From: Actinomycetota bacterium
Lineage (GTDB): Bacteria; Actinomycetota; Acidimicrobiia; Acidimicrobiales; Iamiaceae
DNA length: 7,973 nt
NCBI GenBank assembly: GCA_017882935.1
Contig: JADGOP010000089.1
Coordinates: 1-7,973, forward strand
Direction: 5' to 3'
Each line of letters opens with the position of its first letter. The first letter of the stretch is position 1. Both the position numbers and the translations under genes were made by a program. The notes under the pieces are model-generated. The model saw only the letters and a list, made by a program, of their open reading frames with translations. It searched no databases and was not told the DNA's origin. Positions 1-7,300 of the stretch are shown here, piece after piece.

Positions 1-42
1 GCCCCGGCACGCCGATTCCCACCCAAAACGAGGAGTGGCGTC

Positions 43-1218
43 TCAGGAAGGGGCCGGGGTCGGGTCGGCGTCGGCGGGGGTCGACTTGCGCCACTTGCGC
101 ATGGGCGGGCGGCCGAGCAGGGGGCGCTCGGCCACCAGGTAGCAGATCGACCCGAGCACGATCGACCCCGACAGGGCCACCACGATCTGCTGCCAGGCCG
201 GCCACCACGGCCGCCGCGTGATCACCCAGAAGTAGACCTGCATGTGCACCAGGTAGAACGAGTACGACACCCGTCCGGCCAGGCGCAGGAACCGGGCCGA
301 CAGGATGCGGGCCCAGATGCCGTCGTTGAAGAGGCAGGCCGCGATGACGGCGCCGCCCGCCAGGTTCAGCCCCAGGTAGCCCCACTGGTACAGGTAGTGC
401 TGCGGGAAGCGGCCGGTCCACAGCACGGTGATGAGGACCACCCAGCCGACGAGCGCGAGCCAGGGGATGAGGCGACGCGGCAGGCGGTCGTGGAACCAGA
501 ACAGCGACAGCAGGCCGCCGATGACGAAGGCGTCGATGCGCCCCTCGAAGCGGTAGTACACGGCCTCCCAGCCCCAGCGCTGGAACTCGACGGCCCGCGT
601 GATCGAGGCGGCCACGATGATCGCGACCATGGCGAAGGCCATGCGACGGACGGTGCGCCCCCAGCGGTAGATGGCCCACAGCATGAAGGGCCACACCAGG
701 TAGAACTGCACCTCGACCGCGAGGCTCCAGATGATGTTGAGGTCCCACGGCGGGGTGATGCCCAGCGAGTGCTGGTAGTTGGCCGTGAAGGTGAGGGCGA
801 ACAGGTCGCTGCGGTTCTCGACGTGGAGGCTGGTGCCGAGGTAGAGGGTGAGCAGGTAGTGCGCGCCGAGCACCAGCAGCAGCGCCGGCAGCAGGCGCAC
901 CGCGCGCCGCTTGAAGAACTTGCCGAAGTCGATGGTGCCGGTGCGAGCCAGCTCACCGAGCAGCAGGGCGGTGATGAGGAAGCCGCTCAGGGTGAAGAAG
1001 ATGTCCATCGCCACGAAGCCACCCGGCACGAGCCAGGGGCTGTAGCGGGGCACGATGAAGAGCCCGATGTGGTCGGTGAGGACGATGAACAGGGCCACGC
1101 CCCGGATGCCCTCGAGCGCGGGCAGGAAGCCGAGCCGCTTGCCCGCCCGGGTCGCGCCCGAGCCGGGCGGTGACGACGCGGCGGTCTCGAGCGGGAGGGT
1201 GCGCGGGGTGGCCGTCAC
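43..1218 (-). CDS. Acyltransferase 3 family membrane protein (OafA-like O-acyltransferase)
   Basis: Predicted polytopic inner-membrane enzyme that transfers an acyl group, commonly acetyl, to a sugar hydroxyl of a surface glycan. Using the GTG at 1218 the protein has 391 residues. Family signatures seen in order: LEGIRGVA (35-42) with His50 in the first membrane helix (VLTDHIG), FFTLSGFLIT (74-83), KRRAVRLLPA (103-112), WSLAVEVQFYLVWP (164-177), RFEGRID (223-229), YSFYLVH (319-325) and a closing AERP (363-366). About ten hydrophobic segments fit the family, and there is no C-terminal SGNH domain. The frame is open upstream to an ATG at 1371, but that extension overlaps the GT2 gene and is Arg/Ser-rich. 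The GTG has a GAGG nine bases upstream and lies 25 bp after the GT2 stop, so I chose it. It is the last gene of the leftward group; the 42 bp beyond its stop show no convincing terminator. The family is certain; acyl group and acceptor are unknown. Confidence 0.93.
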   Translation of the reverse strand: MTATPRTLPLETAASSPPGSGATRAGKRLGFLPALEGIRGVALFIVLTDHIGLFIVPRYSPWLVPGGFVAMDIFFTLSGFLITALLLGELARTGTIDFGKFFKRRAVRLLPALLLVLGAHYLLTLYLGTSLHVENRSDLFALTFTANYQHSLGITPPWDLNIIWSLAVEVQFYLVWPFMLWAIYRWGRTVRRMAFAMVAIIVAASITRAVEFQRWGWEAVYYRFEGRIDAFVIGGLLSLFWFHDRLPRRLIPWLALVGWVVLITVLWTGRFPQHYLYQWGYLGLNLAGGAVIAACLFNDGIWARILSARFLRLAGRVSYSFYLVHMQVYFWVITRRPWWPAWQQIVVALSGSIVLGSICYLVAERPLLGRPPMRKWRKSTPADADPTPAPS

Positions 1219-1227
1219 GGGCGGCAG

Positions 1228-1231
1228 CCTC
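1228..1231 (-). promoter_or_regulatory. Ribosome binding site (GAGG) for the acyltransferase gene
   Basis: On the minus strand GAGG is followed by nine bases and then GTG at 1218-1216. This decides the start codon: it supports the short 391-residue protein over the longer open frame that would overlap the GT2 gene by about 130 bp. Confidence 0.6.
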
Positions 1232-1243
1232 GGCGCCGGCGCG

Positions 1244-1969
1244 TCAGCGCTTCTGGAGACGGATCTTGAGCAGGATCCACAGCGCCTCGACCCCATCGGT
1301 CCAGTGCAGCTTCTTGCCCTCCTCGCGGCCCCGCGCCTTGTAGCTGATGGGCGACTCGAAGATGCGCTCACCCATGCCCAGGAACTTGCCCGTGACCTCG
1401 GCCTCGATGCCGAACCCGTTGGAGGTCAGGTCGACCTTGCGCCACAGCTCGGTGGGCGCCACCTTGAGGCACGTCTCGATGTCGCTCAGCCAGGCGTCGA
1501 ACAGCAGGCTCGCCCACATGGCGAGGGCCTTGTTCCCGATGACGTACCAGAACGAGTAGGCCGCGTGGCCGCCGAAGTTGCGGGTGCCGTAGACGACGTT
1601 GGTCTCCCCGCTGAGGATCGGCACCAGCAGCTGGACGAAGTCGCTGGGGTCGTACTCGAGGTCGGCATCGAGGATGCTGAGGTAGTCGCCCGAGGCCTCG
1701 GAGATGCCCCGCAGCAGGGCCGAGCCCTTGCCGGCGTTGCGAGGCTGGCGCACCACCCGCACCCGACCCGACGACTCGAGGTCGGCGATGGTGTCGAGGC
1801 AGCCGTCGGTGGAGCCGTCGTCGACCACGAGCACCTCGGTGGCCACCGGCATGTCGACCGCCAGGAGCCGGTCGAGCGCGTGGCGCAGCGTGGCCAGCTC
1901 GTTGTAGACGGGCATCACGATGGTCAATCCGAAGGGCTCCCCCTCGGGAGCGATACCGGCCAGTGGCAT
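1244..1969 (-). CDS. Family 2 glycosyltransferase, DPM/DPG-synthase-like
   Basis: A 241-residue GT-A fold glycosyltransferase. Seen: the N-terminal strand LTIVMPVYNE (15-24), VVDDGSTDG (48-56) for nucleotide binding, QPRNAGKGSALLRGI (75-89), the metal-binding DAD at 101-103 in LDADLEYDP, SDIETCLKV (162-170), GFGIEAEVT (185-193) and the YKARGREEGKK loop (210-220) with WTDGVEALWIL after it. These match the dolichyl/polyprenyl-phosphate sugar synthase-like branch, whose members move a sugar from a nucleotide donor to a polyprenyl phosphate or similar acceptor on the cytoplasmic face. It has no C-terminal transmembrane pair, so it is probably soluble or peripheral. The ATG start has GAGGA five bases upstream. 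It lies 45 bp after the methyltransferase stop and 25 bp before the acyltransferase start, consistent with co-transcription. Fold and family are secure; the sugar and acceptor are not visible from sequence. Confidence 0.94.
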   Translation of the reverse strand: MPLAGIAPEGEPFGLTIVMPVYNELATLRHALDRLLAVDMPVATEVLVVDDGSTDGCLDTIADLESSGRVRVVRQPRNAGKGSALLRGISEASGDYLSILDADLEYDPSDFVQLLVPILSGETNVVYGTRNFGGHAAYSFWYVIGNKALAMWASLLFDAWLSDIETCLKVAPTELWRKVDLTSNGFGIEAEVTGKFLGMGERIFESPISYKARGREEGKKLHWTDGVEALWILLKIRLQKR

Positions 1970-1974
1970 GGGGT

Positions 1975-1979
1975 TCCTC
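1975..1979 (-). promoter_or_regulatory. Ribosome binding site (GAGGA) for the GT2 gene
   Basis: On the minus strand GAGGA stands five bases before the ATG at 1969, a good spacing. It fixes the start of the GT2 protein immediately ahead of its first beta strand. Confidence 0.6.
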
Positions 1980-2014
1980 GCAGTGCAGGTGTTCGGCGCC
2001 CGGTGGGGCAGCGG

Positions 2015-2776
2015 TCAGTAGGGCCAGGTCTCGGCGTCGTGTCCCAGGAAGCGCGTGAGCCGACCCAGTTTGGCAACCATGAGCACCTTGATCACGACGT
2101 TGCGCAGGAACCAGGGAAGTTGCGCCAGCTGCCGGCCGACGTTGCGGGCCCGGCCCGAGCCCCGGGTGGGCGTGTGGCGGTACTCGGCCATCGACTGGGA
2201 GCGCCCGATGTAGGTCCACGAGCCCCCGAAGGTGGTGGACTGCAGCAGCGCCAGGGTGACGCCGACCGAGCTGAACGAGTCGTGGATGAGCAGCGTGCCG
2301 CCGGCCACGACCCGCTCGCCCCAGCGCACGATGTCGTCGCGGGCGGGCCCGTAGCGGTGGGCGCCGTCGATGTAGAGCAGGTCGATGGCGCCGTCGACGT
2401 CGCCGAGGGCGTCCTCGGACTTCTTGCGCACGTGGCGGATGCGCTCGCGCACGCCGGCGGCCTCGAGGTTGGCGTTGAACACCTCGTTGTCGCTCTGGCC
2501 GAGCTCCTCGGTGGTGACGATCTCCTGGGGGCCCCGGTCGGTGCCGATGTGGGGGTCGATGGCGACCACCTCGGTGCCCGCGGGGGCGGCGCTGGCCAGC
2601 ACGATCGCCGACCGGCCCCGGAAGCTGCCGATCTCGACGATGCGCGACCCCTGGCCCAGCTCGGAGGCCCGGTCCCACAGGCGCCGGGCCTGGTCGGGCG
2701 TCATCCAGCCCTCGACGTCGGACACGGCGGCGAACGCCTCGTCGAAGCTGGTGGGAGCGGCAGTGGGCACGATCAT
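2015..2776 (-). CDS. Class I SAM-dependent methyltransferase (Methyltransf_24-like)
   Basis: A 253-residue (or 251) Rossmann-fold methyltransferase. Seen: SAM-binding motif I VEIGSFRGRS (47-56), an acidic residue ending strand 2 in AIDPH (Asp74), the strand-4 signature DLLYIDGAHRY (132-142) and a following LLIHDSF (162-168). IDGxHxY followed by HDS is typical of the Methyltransf_24 group, often found in polysaccharide and antibiotic gene clusters, where members may methylate sugar hydroxyls. The basic C-terminal tail (about 205-253) is less typical and could be a membrane-surface contact. It is the first gene of the leftward group. Start choice is uncertain: the ATG at 2776 directly abuts GGGAGG with no spacer, whereas the GTG two codons later (2770) has the ideal six-base spacing. 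The longer form is given here. Methyltransferase identity is firm; the substrate is inferred only from neighbours. Confidence 0.92.
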   Translation of the reverse strand: MIVPTAAPTSFDEAFAAVSDVEGWMTPDQARRLWDRASELGQGSRIVEIGSFRGRSAIVLASAAPAGTEVVAIDPHIGTDRGPQEIVTTEELGQSDNEVFNANLEAAGVRERIRHVRKKSEDALGDVDGAIDLLYIDGAHRYGPARDDIVRWGERVVAGGTLLIHDSFSSVGVTLALLQSTTFGGSWTYIGRSQSMAEYRHTPTRGSGRARNVGRQLAQLPWFLRNVVIKVLMVAKLGRLTRFLGHDAETWPY

Positions 2777-2782
2777 CCTCCC
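2777..2782 (-). promoter_or_regulatory. Shine-Dalgarno GGGAGG of the methyltransferase gene, pointing to a GTG start
   Basis: GGGAGG on the minus strand touches the ATG at 2776 (spacing zero) and is six bases from the GTG at 2770-2768. Six bases is normal for initiation and zero is not, so translation may begin at the GTG, removing Met-Ile from the N-terminus. Confidence 0.55.
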
Positions 2783-2845
2783 GGGAGGGGGCGACGGTCA
2801 GGAACAGGCGACCCGGCATCGGGATGGTCGCAACGGAGGACCGGG

Positions 2846-2851
2846 ATCATA
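2846..2851 (-). promoter_or_regulatory. Candidate -10 element (TATGAT) for the leftward group
   Basis: TATGAT on the minus strand is one base from TATAAT and is one of the few A/T-rich hexamers in this GC-rich gap. Transcription would start near 2839, giving a leader of about 60 bases before the methyltransferase start. No good -35 hexamer is seen 16-18 bases upstream, so the call rests on the -10 and its position only. Confidence 0.35.
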
Positions 2852-2931
2852 GAGGACGAGCGGACAGGCGGACGCGGCGCAGCCACCCGAGGGCCTGGCC
2901 GGTCGTCCGACCCGGCAAGCACAGGCATCTT

Positions 2932-2995
2932 GTCCTGTGAGGCCGCCGCGCCGACGCAGCCGGAAGCGCCCCACAACGCCGCGGCCTCATAGGAC
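2932..2995. repeat. 15-bp inverted repeat with 34-bp spacer in the divergent gap
   Basis: The left arm GTCCTGTGAGGCCGC (2932-2946) and the right arm GCGGCCTCATAGGAC (2981-2995) are reverse complements at 14 of 15 positions. The single difference (G2937 opposite T2990) would be a G-U pair in plus-strand RNA, so a rightward transcript could form an unbroken 15-pair stem; in minus-strand RNA it would be a C-A mismatch. The spacer is 2947-2980. No U-tract follows on either strand, so it is not a classical intrinsic terminator, and no gene ends here. Its centre (about 2963) is nearly equidistant from the two candidate -10 sites, which fits an operator shared by the divergent groups or a leader RNA structure. 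The role is inferred. Confidence 0.7.
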
Positions 2996-3081
2996 GTCGT
3001 GCTCCCGGCCCGCGCCGCCCGGGGGCCACCGGTGGGCCCGACCGCTGGTGGCCGTGTGCCCCCGCACCCGCCGGGACCGGG

Positions 3082-3087
3082 TACGCT
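3082..3087 (+). promoter_or_regulatory. Candidate -10 element (TACGCT) for the rightward group
   Basis: GGTACGCTCGCCCC contains TACGCT, fitting the TAnnnT pattern common in GC-rich actinobacterial promoters. Transcription would start near 3094, about 55 bases before the GT4 ATG. No convincing -35 hexamer is seen at normal spacing. If this is the promoter, the inverted repeat at 2932-2995 lies upstream of the transcript and would act as DNA rather than RNA. Confidence 0.35.
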
Positions 3088-3148
3088 CGCCCCTCCAACG
3101 CCTGAAGCGCGACCATCCCGGTTCGGTCGCCCGTCGGTCATTCGCCCC

Positions 3149-4375
3149 ATGAGCGCCTCGCACCTGATCCCTGACCCCGCGCCCAGCAACCCCGACACCA
3201 TCGCGGCACTCGCCGAGATCGCGGGGCGCGCGGGGCTGCACCGGGTGCACCTGCTGTCGTGGCGCGACCTCGACGACCCCGAGGCCGGCGGCTCCGAGGT
3301 CCACGCGGCGATGATCGCCCGGCTGTGGGCCGAGGCCGGCATCGAGGTCACCCTGCGCACCTCGTTCGCGGCGGGCCAGCCGCCGGTCGCCGAGCGCGAC
3401 GGCTACCGGGTCATCCGCCGCGCCGGCCGCTACCTGGTGTTCCCCCGGGCCGCGCTCGCCGAGATCGCCCGCAACCACGGGCCGCGCGACGGCCTGGTCG
3501 AGATCTGGAACGGCATGCCGTTCTTCTCGCCGGTGTGGACCCGCGGCCCCAAGATCATCGTGCTGCACCACGTCCACGCCCAGATGTGGGGCATGGTGCT
3601 GCCGCCGGCGCTCGCCAAGCTCGGCAACTCGCTCGAGCGCCGCGTCGCCCCACCGCTCTACCGCGGTGAGCGGGTCGTCACCCTGTCGGAGTCGTCGAAG
3701 ACGGAGATCGTCGAGGACCTCGGGTTCCCGGCCGACCGCGTCGACGTCGTGCCGCCCGGCGTGCACCCCCGCTTCTCCCCGGCCCCCGGGCCCCGCATCC
3801 CGCCGCCACCGAACGTCGTGGCCGTCGGGCGGCTGGTGCCGGTCAAGCGCTTCGACTACCTCATCCGGGCGTGCACCGAGGCCCGCCGCCTCGTCCCCGA
3901 CCTCACCCTCACCATCGTCGGCAGCGGCTACGAGCACGACAAGCTCGACACCTTGGTGCGCCGCATGGGCAACGGCGACTGGGTGACGTTCGTGCAGGGC
4001 ATCAGCAACGAGGAGCTCGTCCGCACCTACCGCGAGGCCCGACTCATCGCCAGCGCCTCGGCACGCGAGGGTTGGGGCATGACCCTCACCGAGGCGGCCG
4101 CCTGCGGCACCCCGGCGGTCGCCACGCGCATCGCGGGCCACACCGACGCGGTCGCCGAGGGCAGCAGCGGGCTGCTGGCCGACAACGAGCCCGACCTGGG
4201 CGCGGCCATCGCCAAGGTCTGCGTCGACGATGCGCTGTGGACCACGCTTTCCGAGGGTGCCCTCGACCACGCGTCGCGCTTCACCTGGGACGCCACCGCG
4301 CTCGGCGTGCTCACGGCACTCGCCGAGGAGACCCACGGGCGGGGGCACCGGGGCCGCACCGGCCGCTGGCGATGA
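3149..4375 (+). CDS. Family 4 glycosyltransferase (GT-B fold)
   Basis: A 408-residue retaining glycosyltransferase, expected to move a sugar from a nucleotide donor to a growing cytoplasmic glycan or lipid acceptor. N-terminal domain: LLSWRDLDDPEAGGSEVH (35-52) with the GGSE loop (47-50), and HHVH (140-143). Linker: TLSESSKTEI (178-187) and VVPPGVHPRF (200-209), the usual serine-rich and PxGV segments. C-terminal Glycos_transf_1 domain: VGRLVPVKRFDYLI (226-239) with Arg228 and Lys233 for donor phosphate binding, IVGSGYE, and the E-x7-E motif Glu307/Glu315 in EGWGMTLTEAAACG. The frame is open back to a GTG at 2999, but that 50-residue extension is Pro/Arg/Gly-rich and non-conserved in character, so the ATG at 3149 is preferred although no Shine-Dalgarno is visible before it. 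Its stop overlaps the next gene's start, so the two are probably translationally coupled. Donor and acceptor are unknown. Confidence 0.94.
   Translation: MSASHLIPDPAPSNPDTIAALAEIAGRAGLHRVHLLSWRDLDDPEAGGSEVHAAMIARLWAEAGIEVTLRTSFAAGQPPVAERDGYRVIRRAGRYLVFPRAALAEIARNHGPRDGLVEIWNGMPFFSPVWTRGPKIIVLHHVHAQMWGMVLPPALAKLGNSLERRVAPPLYRGERVVTLSESSKTEIVEDLGFPADRVDVVPPGVHPRFSPAPGPRIPPPPNVVAVGRLVPVKRFDYLIRACTEARRLVPDLTLTIVGSGYEHDKLDTLVRRMGNGDWVTFVQGISNEELVRTYREARLIASASAREGWGMTLTEAAACGTPAVATRIAGHTDAVAEGSSGLLADNEPDLGAAIAKVCVDDALWTTLSEGALDHASRFTWDATALGVLTALAEETHGRGHRGRTGRWR
4372..4375 (+). promoter_or_regulatory. ATGA stop-start overlap coupling GT4 to the arabinofuranosyltransferase
   Basis: The ATG of the large gene (4372-4374) shares bases with the TGA stop of GT4 (4373-4375). 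The sequence before it has no clear Shine-Dalgarno, so initiation there probably depends on ribosomes ending GT4 translation. This ties expression of the two enzymes together. Confidence 0.7.
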
Positions 4376-7300
4376 CCCGAGCCGATCGCTGGCGCCAGCG
4401 CGCCCGAGGGAAGGGCATCTACGCGGCCCTCGCGTTCGTCGCGTACGTCCCCCTGCTGTTCACCAAGCCCGACATCCTGAGCGCCGACACCAAGATCTAC
4501 CTGTACCTCGACCCCGGCCGCCTCATGCGCACGGCCCTGCAGATGTGGGACCCGCAGGTCGGCATGGGCACGGTCACGCACCAGACCATCGGCTACCTCT
4601 TCCCGATGGGCCCCTACTACTGGGTGATGCGCGAGATCGGCCTGCCCGTGTGGGTGGCCCAGCGCCTCTGGCTCGGCACGCTGCTGTTCGCTGCGGGTGC
4701 CGGGGTGGTCTACCTGCTCCGCACCCTGCGCTGGACGGGCTCGGCCGTCACCGTCGCCGCCTTCGTCTACATGCTGAGCCCGTACCTGCTCGACTACGCC
4801 GCCAAGCACTCGGTGGTGGCGTCGCCGTGGTCGGGCTTCCCCTGGATGGTGGCCTTCACCATCCGGGCCATCCGGGGCAAGGGCTGGCGCGACGCCGCCC
4901 TGTTCGCCATCGTCGTACAGCTCATCGGGGGCATCAACGCCACCTCCCTGGTCTTCGTGCTGGTCGGCACGACGCTGTGGCTGCCGTTCTGCGTCTGGGT
5001 GAACCGCGAGGCCACCTGGCGCCGGGCCCTGGGCGCCTACGCGCGCATCGGCCTGCTCACGTTCGTCACCTCGCTGTGGTGGATGTCGGGCCTGTGGGCC
5101 CAGGGTCGCTACGGCATCGACATCCTGCGGTTCACCGAGACCGCCAAGACCGTGGCCAGCACCTCCTCGGCCACCGAGGTGCTGCGCGGCCTCGGCTACT
5201 GGTTCGTCTACGGCAGCGACAAGTACGGCAACTTCGTCCAGATCGGCGAGCCCTACACCCAGCACCTCTGGCTGATCGGCACGTCGCTGCTGCTGCCCGC
5301 GCTGGGGTTGCTCGGCAGCGGGCTCGGCCGGTTCCGCGACCGCGCCTACTTCGTCGCGCTGGTCGTGATCGGCACGATCCTGGCCGTCGGCGCCCATCCG
5401 TGGGGCAACCCGCCGGTGCTCGGCGCGATCTTCCGCCGGCTGCTGCAGACCTCGCAGGCAGGCGGCGCCATGCGCAGCATGCCCCGCGCGGTGCCGCTGC
5501 TGGTGCTCGGCATGGCCGTGCTGCTCGGCTCCGCGGTCGGTGCCCTCTCGGCCCGCTACCCCAACGGCCCGAAGGTGCTCGGCGCGGCACTCCCCGACCG
5601 GCGGGTCCTGGCCGGCGTGGGCGTGCTGCTGCTGCTCGTGTTCGTCAACTACCCGCCGCTGTTCACCGGACAGCTGATCGCCAAGTACCTCCAGCACCCC
5701 CAGGACGTCCCCAGCTACTGGACGCAGGACATCAAGGCCCTCGACCGGCAGGACAACAGCACCCGGGTGCTCGAGATCCCCGGCTCCGACTTCGCCTCCT
5801 ACCGCTGGGGCGCCACCGTCGACCCCATCACGCCGGGGCTCATGAGCCGTGACTACGTGGCCCGCGAGCTGGTCCCCTACGGCACGCCGCCGTCGGCCGA
5901 CTTCCTCGACGCCTTCGACACCACCCTCCAGGACGGGGTGCTCGAGTCGAGCGCGCTGGCGCCGATCGCCCGCTTCATGGCCGCGGGCGATATCAACGTG
6001 CGCTCCGACCTCACCTACGAGCGCTACCTGCTGCCGCGCCCCAAGCTGCTGTGGGACCTGGTCACCCGGGCCGAGGGCACGGGCGCCAGCCAGGGCCTCG
6101 GCAAGCCCATCGGCTTCGGCGGGACGGGCTCCAACGTGCCCGACCCGCGGTTCCCCCTCCTCGACGAGACCGAGCTGGGCTCCAACCCCAACCTGAAGAA
6201 CCCGCCGAAGGTGGCGATCGTGCCCGTGCTCGACCCTGAGCCCATGGTGCGCGCCGCGCCCACCAGCAACCCGGTGGTGCTCGTGGGCGACGGCTACGGC
6301 ACCGTCTACGCCTCGGAGGCCCAGCTGCTCACGGGCCACGAGCTGCTCTTCTACGGCGGCACCTTCGCCAACGACACCGCAGCCCTCCAGAAGCAGCTGG
6401 CCAACGGCGCCGCGCTGGTGCTCACCGACACCAGCCGCAAGCGGGCCGAGCGCTGGGGCACCCTGCACGATACCACCGGGTACACCGAGCGGGCCGGCGA
6501 GAAGCCCCTCGTCGCCGACCCGGGCGACCAGCGCGTCGACCTCTTCCCGACCGCCACCGACGCGTCCCGCACCGTGTCGGAGCAGCGCGGCGGGGTCGTG
6601 GCCACCGCCACCAACTACGGCAACCCGGTGAGCTACACGCCCGAGGACCGGGCCGCCAACGCGGTCGACGGCAACCCGTACACCATGTGGCAGGTGGGCG
6701 GCTTCGCGCCGGTCAACCACGAGAAGCTCAACCTGACCTTCGGCAAGACCCAGACCACCGACCACGTGCGCCTGGTGCAGCCCCTCACCGGCGTGCGCAA
6801 CCGCTGGCTCACGAAGGTGGCCCTGCACTTCGACGACGGTCCCCCCGTCGACGAGACGCTCGACCCCGTGTCGCGCACGCTCGCGGGCCAGGTGCTCACC
6901 TTTCCCCGCCGCAGCTTCAAGAAGCTCACCGTCGAGGTGATCAGCACCAACCGCAACGACCTCAAGGTCTTCTCGGGCACGGGCCCGGTCGGCATCGCCG
7001 AGCTCGACGTGGGCGCCAACCCGCCCCACGTGAACGAGCTGATCCGCCTGCCCACCGAGACCCTCGCCCAGGCCGGCGCCGGCTCCAACGAGAACGCCCT
7101 GGCCATCCTCCTCACCCGCCAGCGCACCCAGCCCAGCAACGCCGTGCGGCGCGACGAGGAGCTCGCCCTCGCCCGCATCTGGAACCTCCCCGCACGGCGC
7201 TCGTTCGCCATCACCGGCGACGTCCGCCTCGCCGACCTGGCGTCCGACGCGCGGCTCGACGCCGCGCTCGGACTGCCCCCGGCCTCGCGGGGCGGCGTCA

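Larger units (their letters stand above)
2777..3148. other. Divergent intergenic control region
   Basis: 372 bp separating the two divergent gene groups. It carries the Shine-Dalgarno of the methyltransferase gene, a candidate -10 for each direction, a long inverted repeat at 2932-2995 and a short palindrome at 3026-3035. Open frames crossing it on either strand are rich in Arg, Pro, Ala and Gly, with no recognisable domain, so I regard it as non-coding. No tRNA-like or known riboswitch fold was recognised. Confidence 0.75.

Noticed and set aside
8..42. Possible terminator after the acyltransferase stop (CACGCC and GGCGTC)
   Set aside because: Only five bases pair, the loop is long and there is no U-tract, so it is not a convincing terminator.
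1219..1371. N-terminal extension of the acyltransferase from an ATG at 1371
   Set aside because: It would overlap the GT2 gene by about 130 bp and adds Arg/Ser-rich sequence. The GTG at 1218 has a well-spaced GAGG.
1055..2992. A 645-codon plus-strand frame across the minus-strand genes, with a similar frame at 244-1173
   Set aside because: Both lie antisense to well-supported genes (acyltransferase, GT2, methyltransferase) and show low-complexity composition with no motifs.
3026..3035. Perfect 10-bp palindrome CCACCGGTGG in the gap, extending to 3022-3039 with one mismatch
   Set aside because: A palindrome this short is expected about once by chance in a GC-rich region of this size, and it has no second copy that would support a regulator site.
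2999..3148. N-terminal extension of GT4 from a GTG at 2999
   Set aside because: The extra 50 residues are Pro/Arg/Gly-rich and precede a normal GT4 N-terminus. The extension would place the inverted-repeat edge and the candidate promoter inside the coding region.
2937..3152. Small plus-strand frame (71 codons) in the divergent gap, and an 89-codon minus frame at 2847-3116
   Set aside because: Both encode Arg/Pro-rich sequence typical of non-coding GC-rich DNA, with no domain or convincing ribosome binding site.
2987..4348. A 453-codon minus-strand frame opposite the GT4 gene
   Set aside because: The plus strand has full GT4 signatures, including the E-x7-E motif. The antisense product is compositionally biased and lacks any domain.
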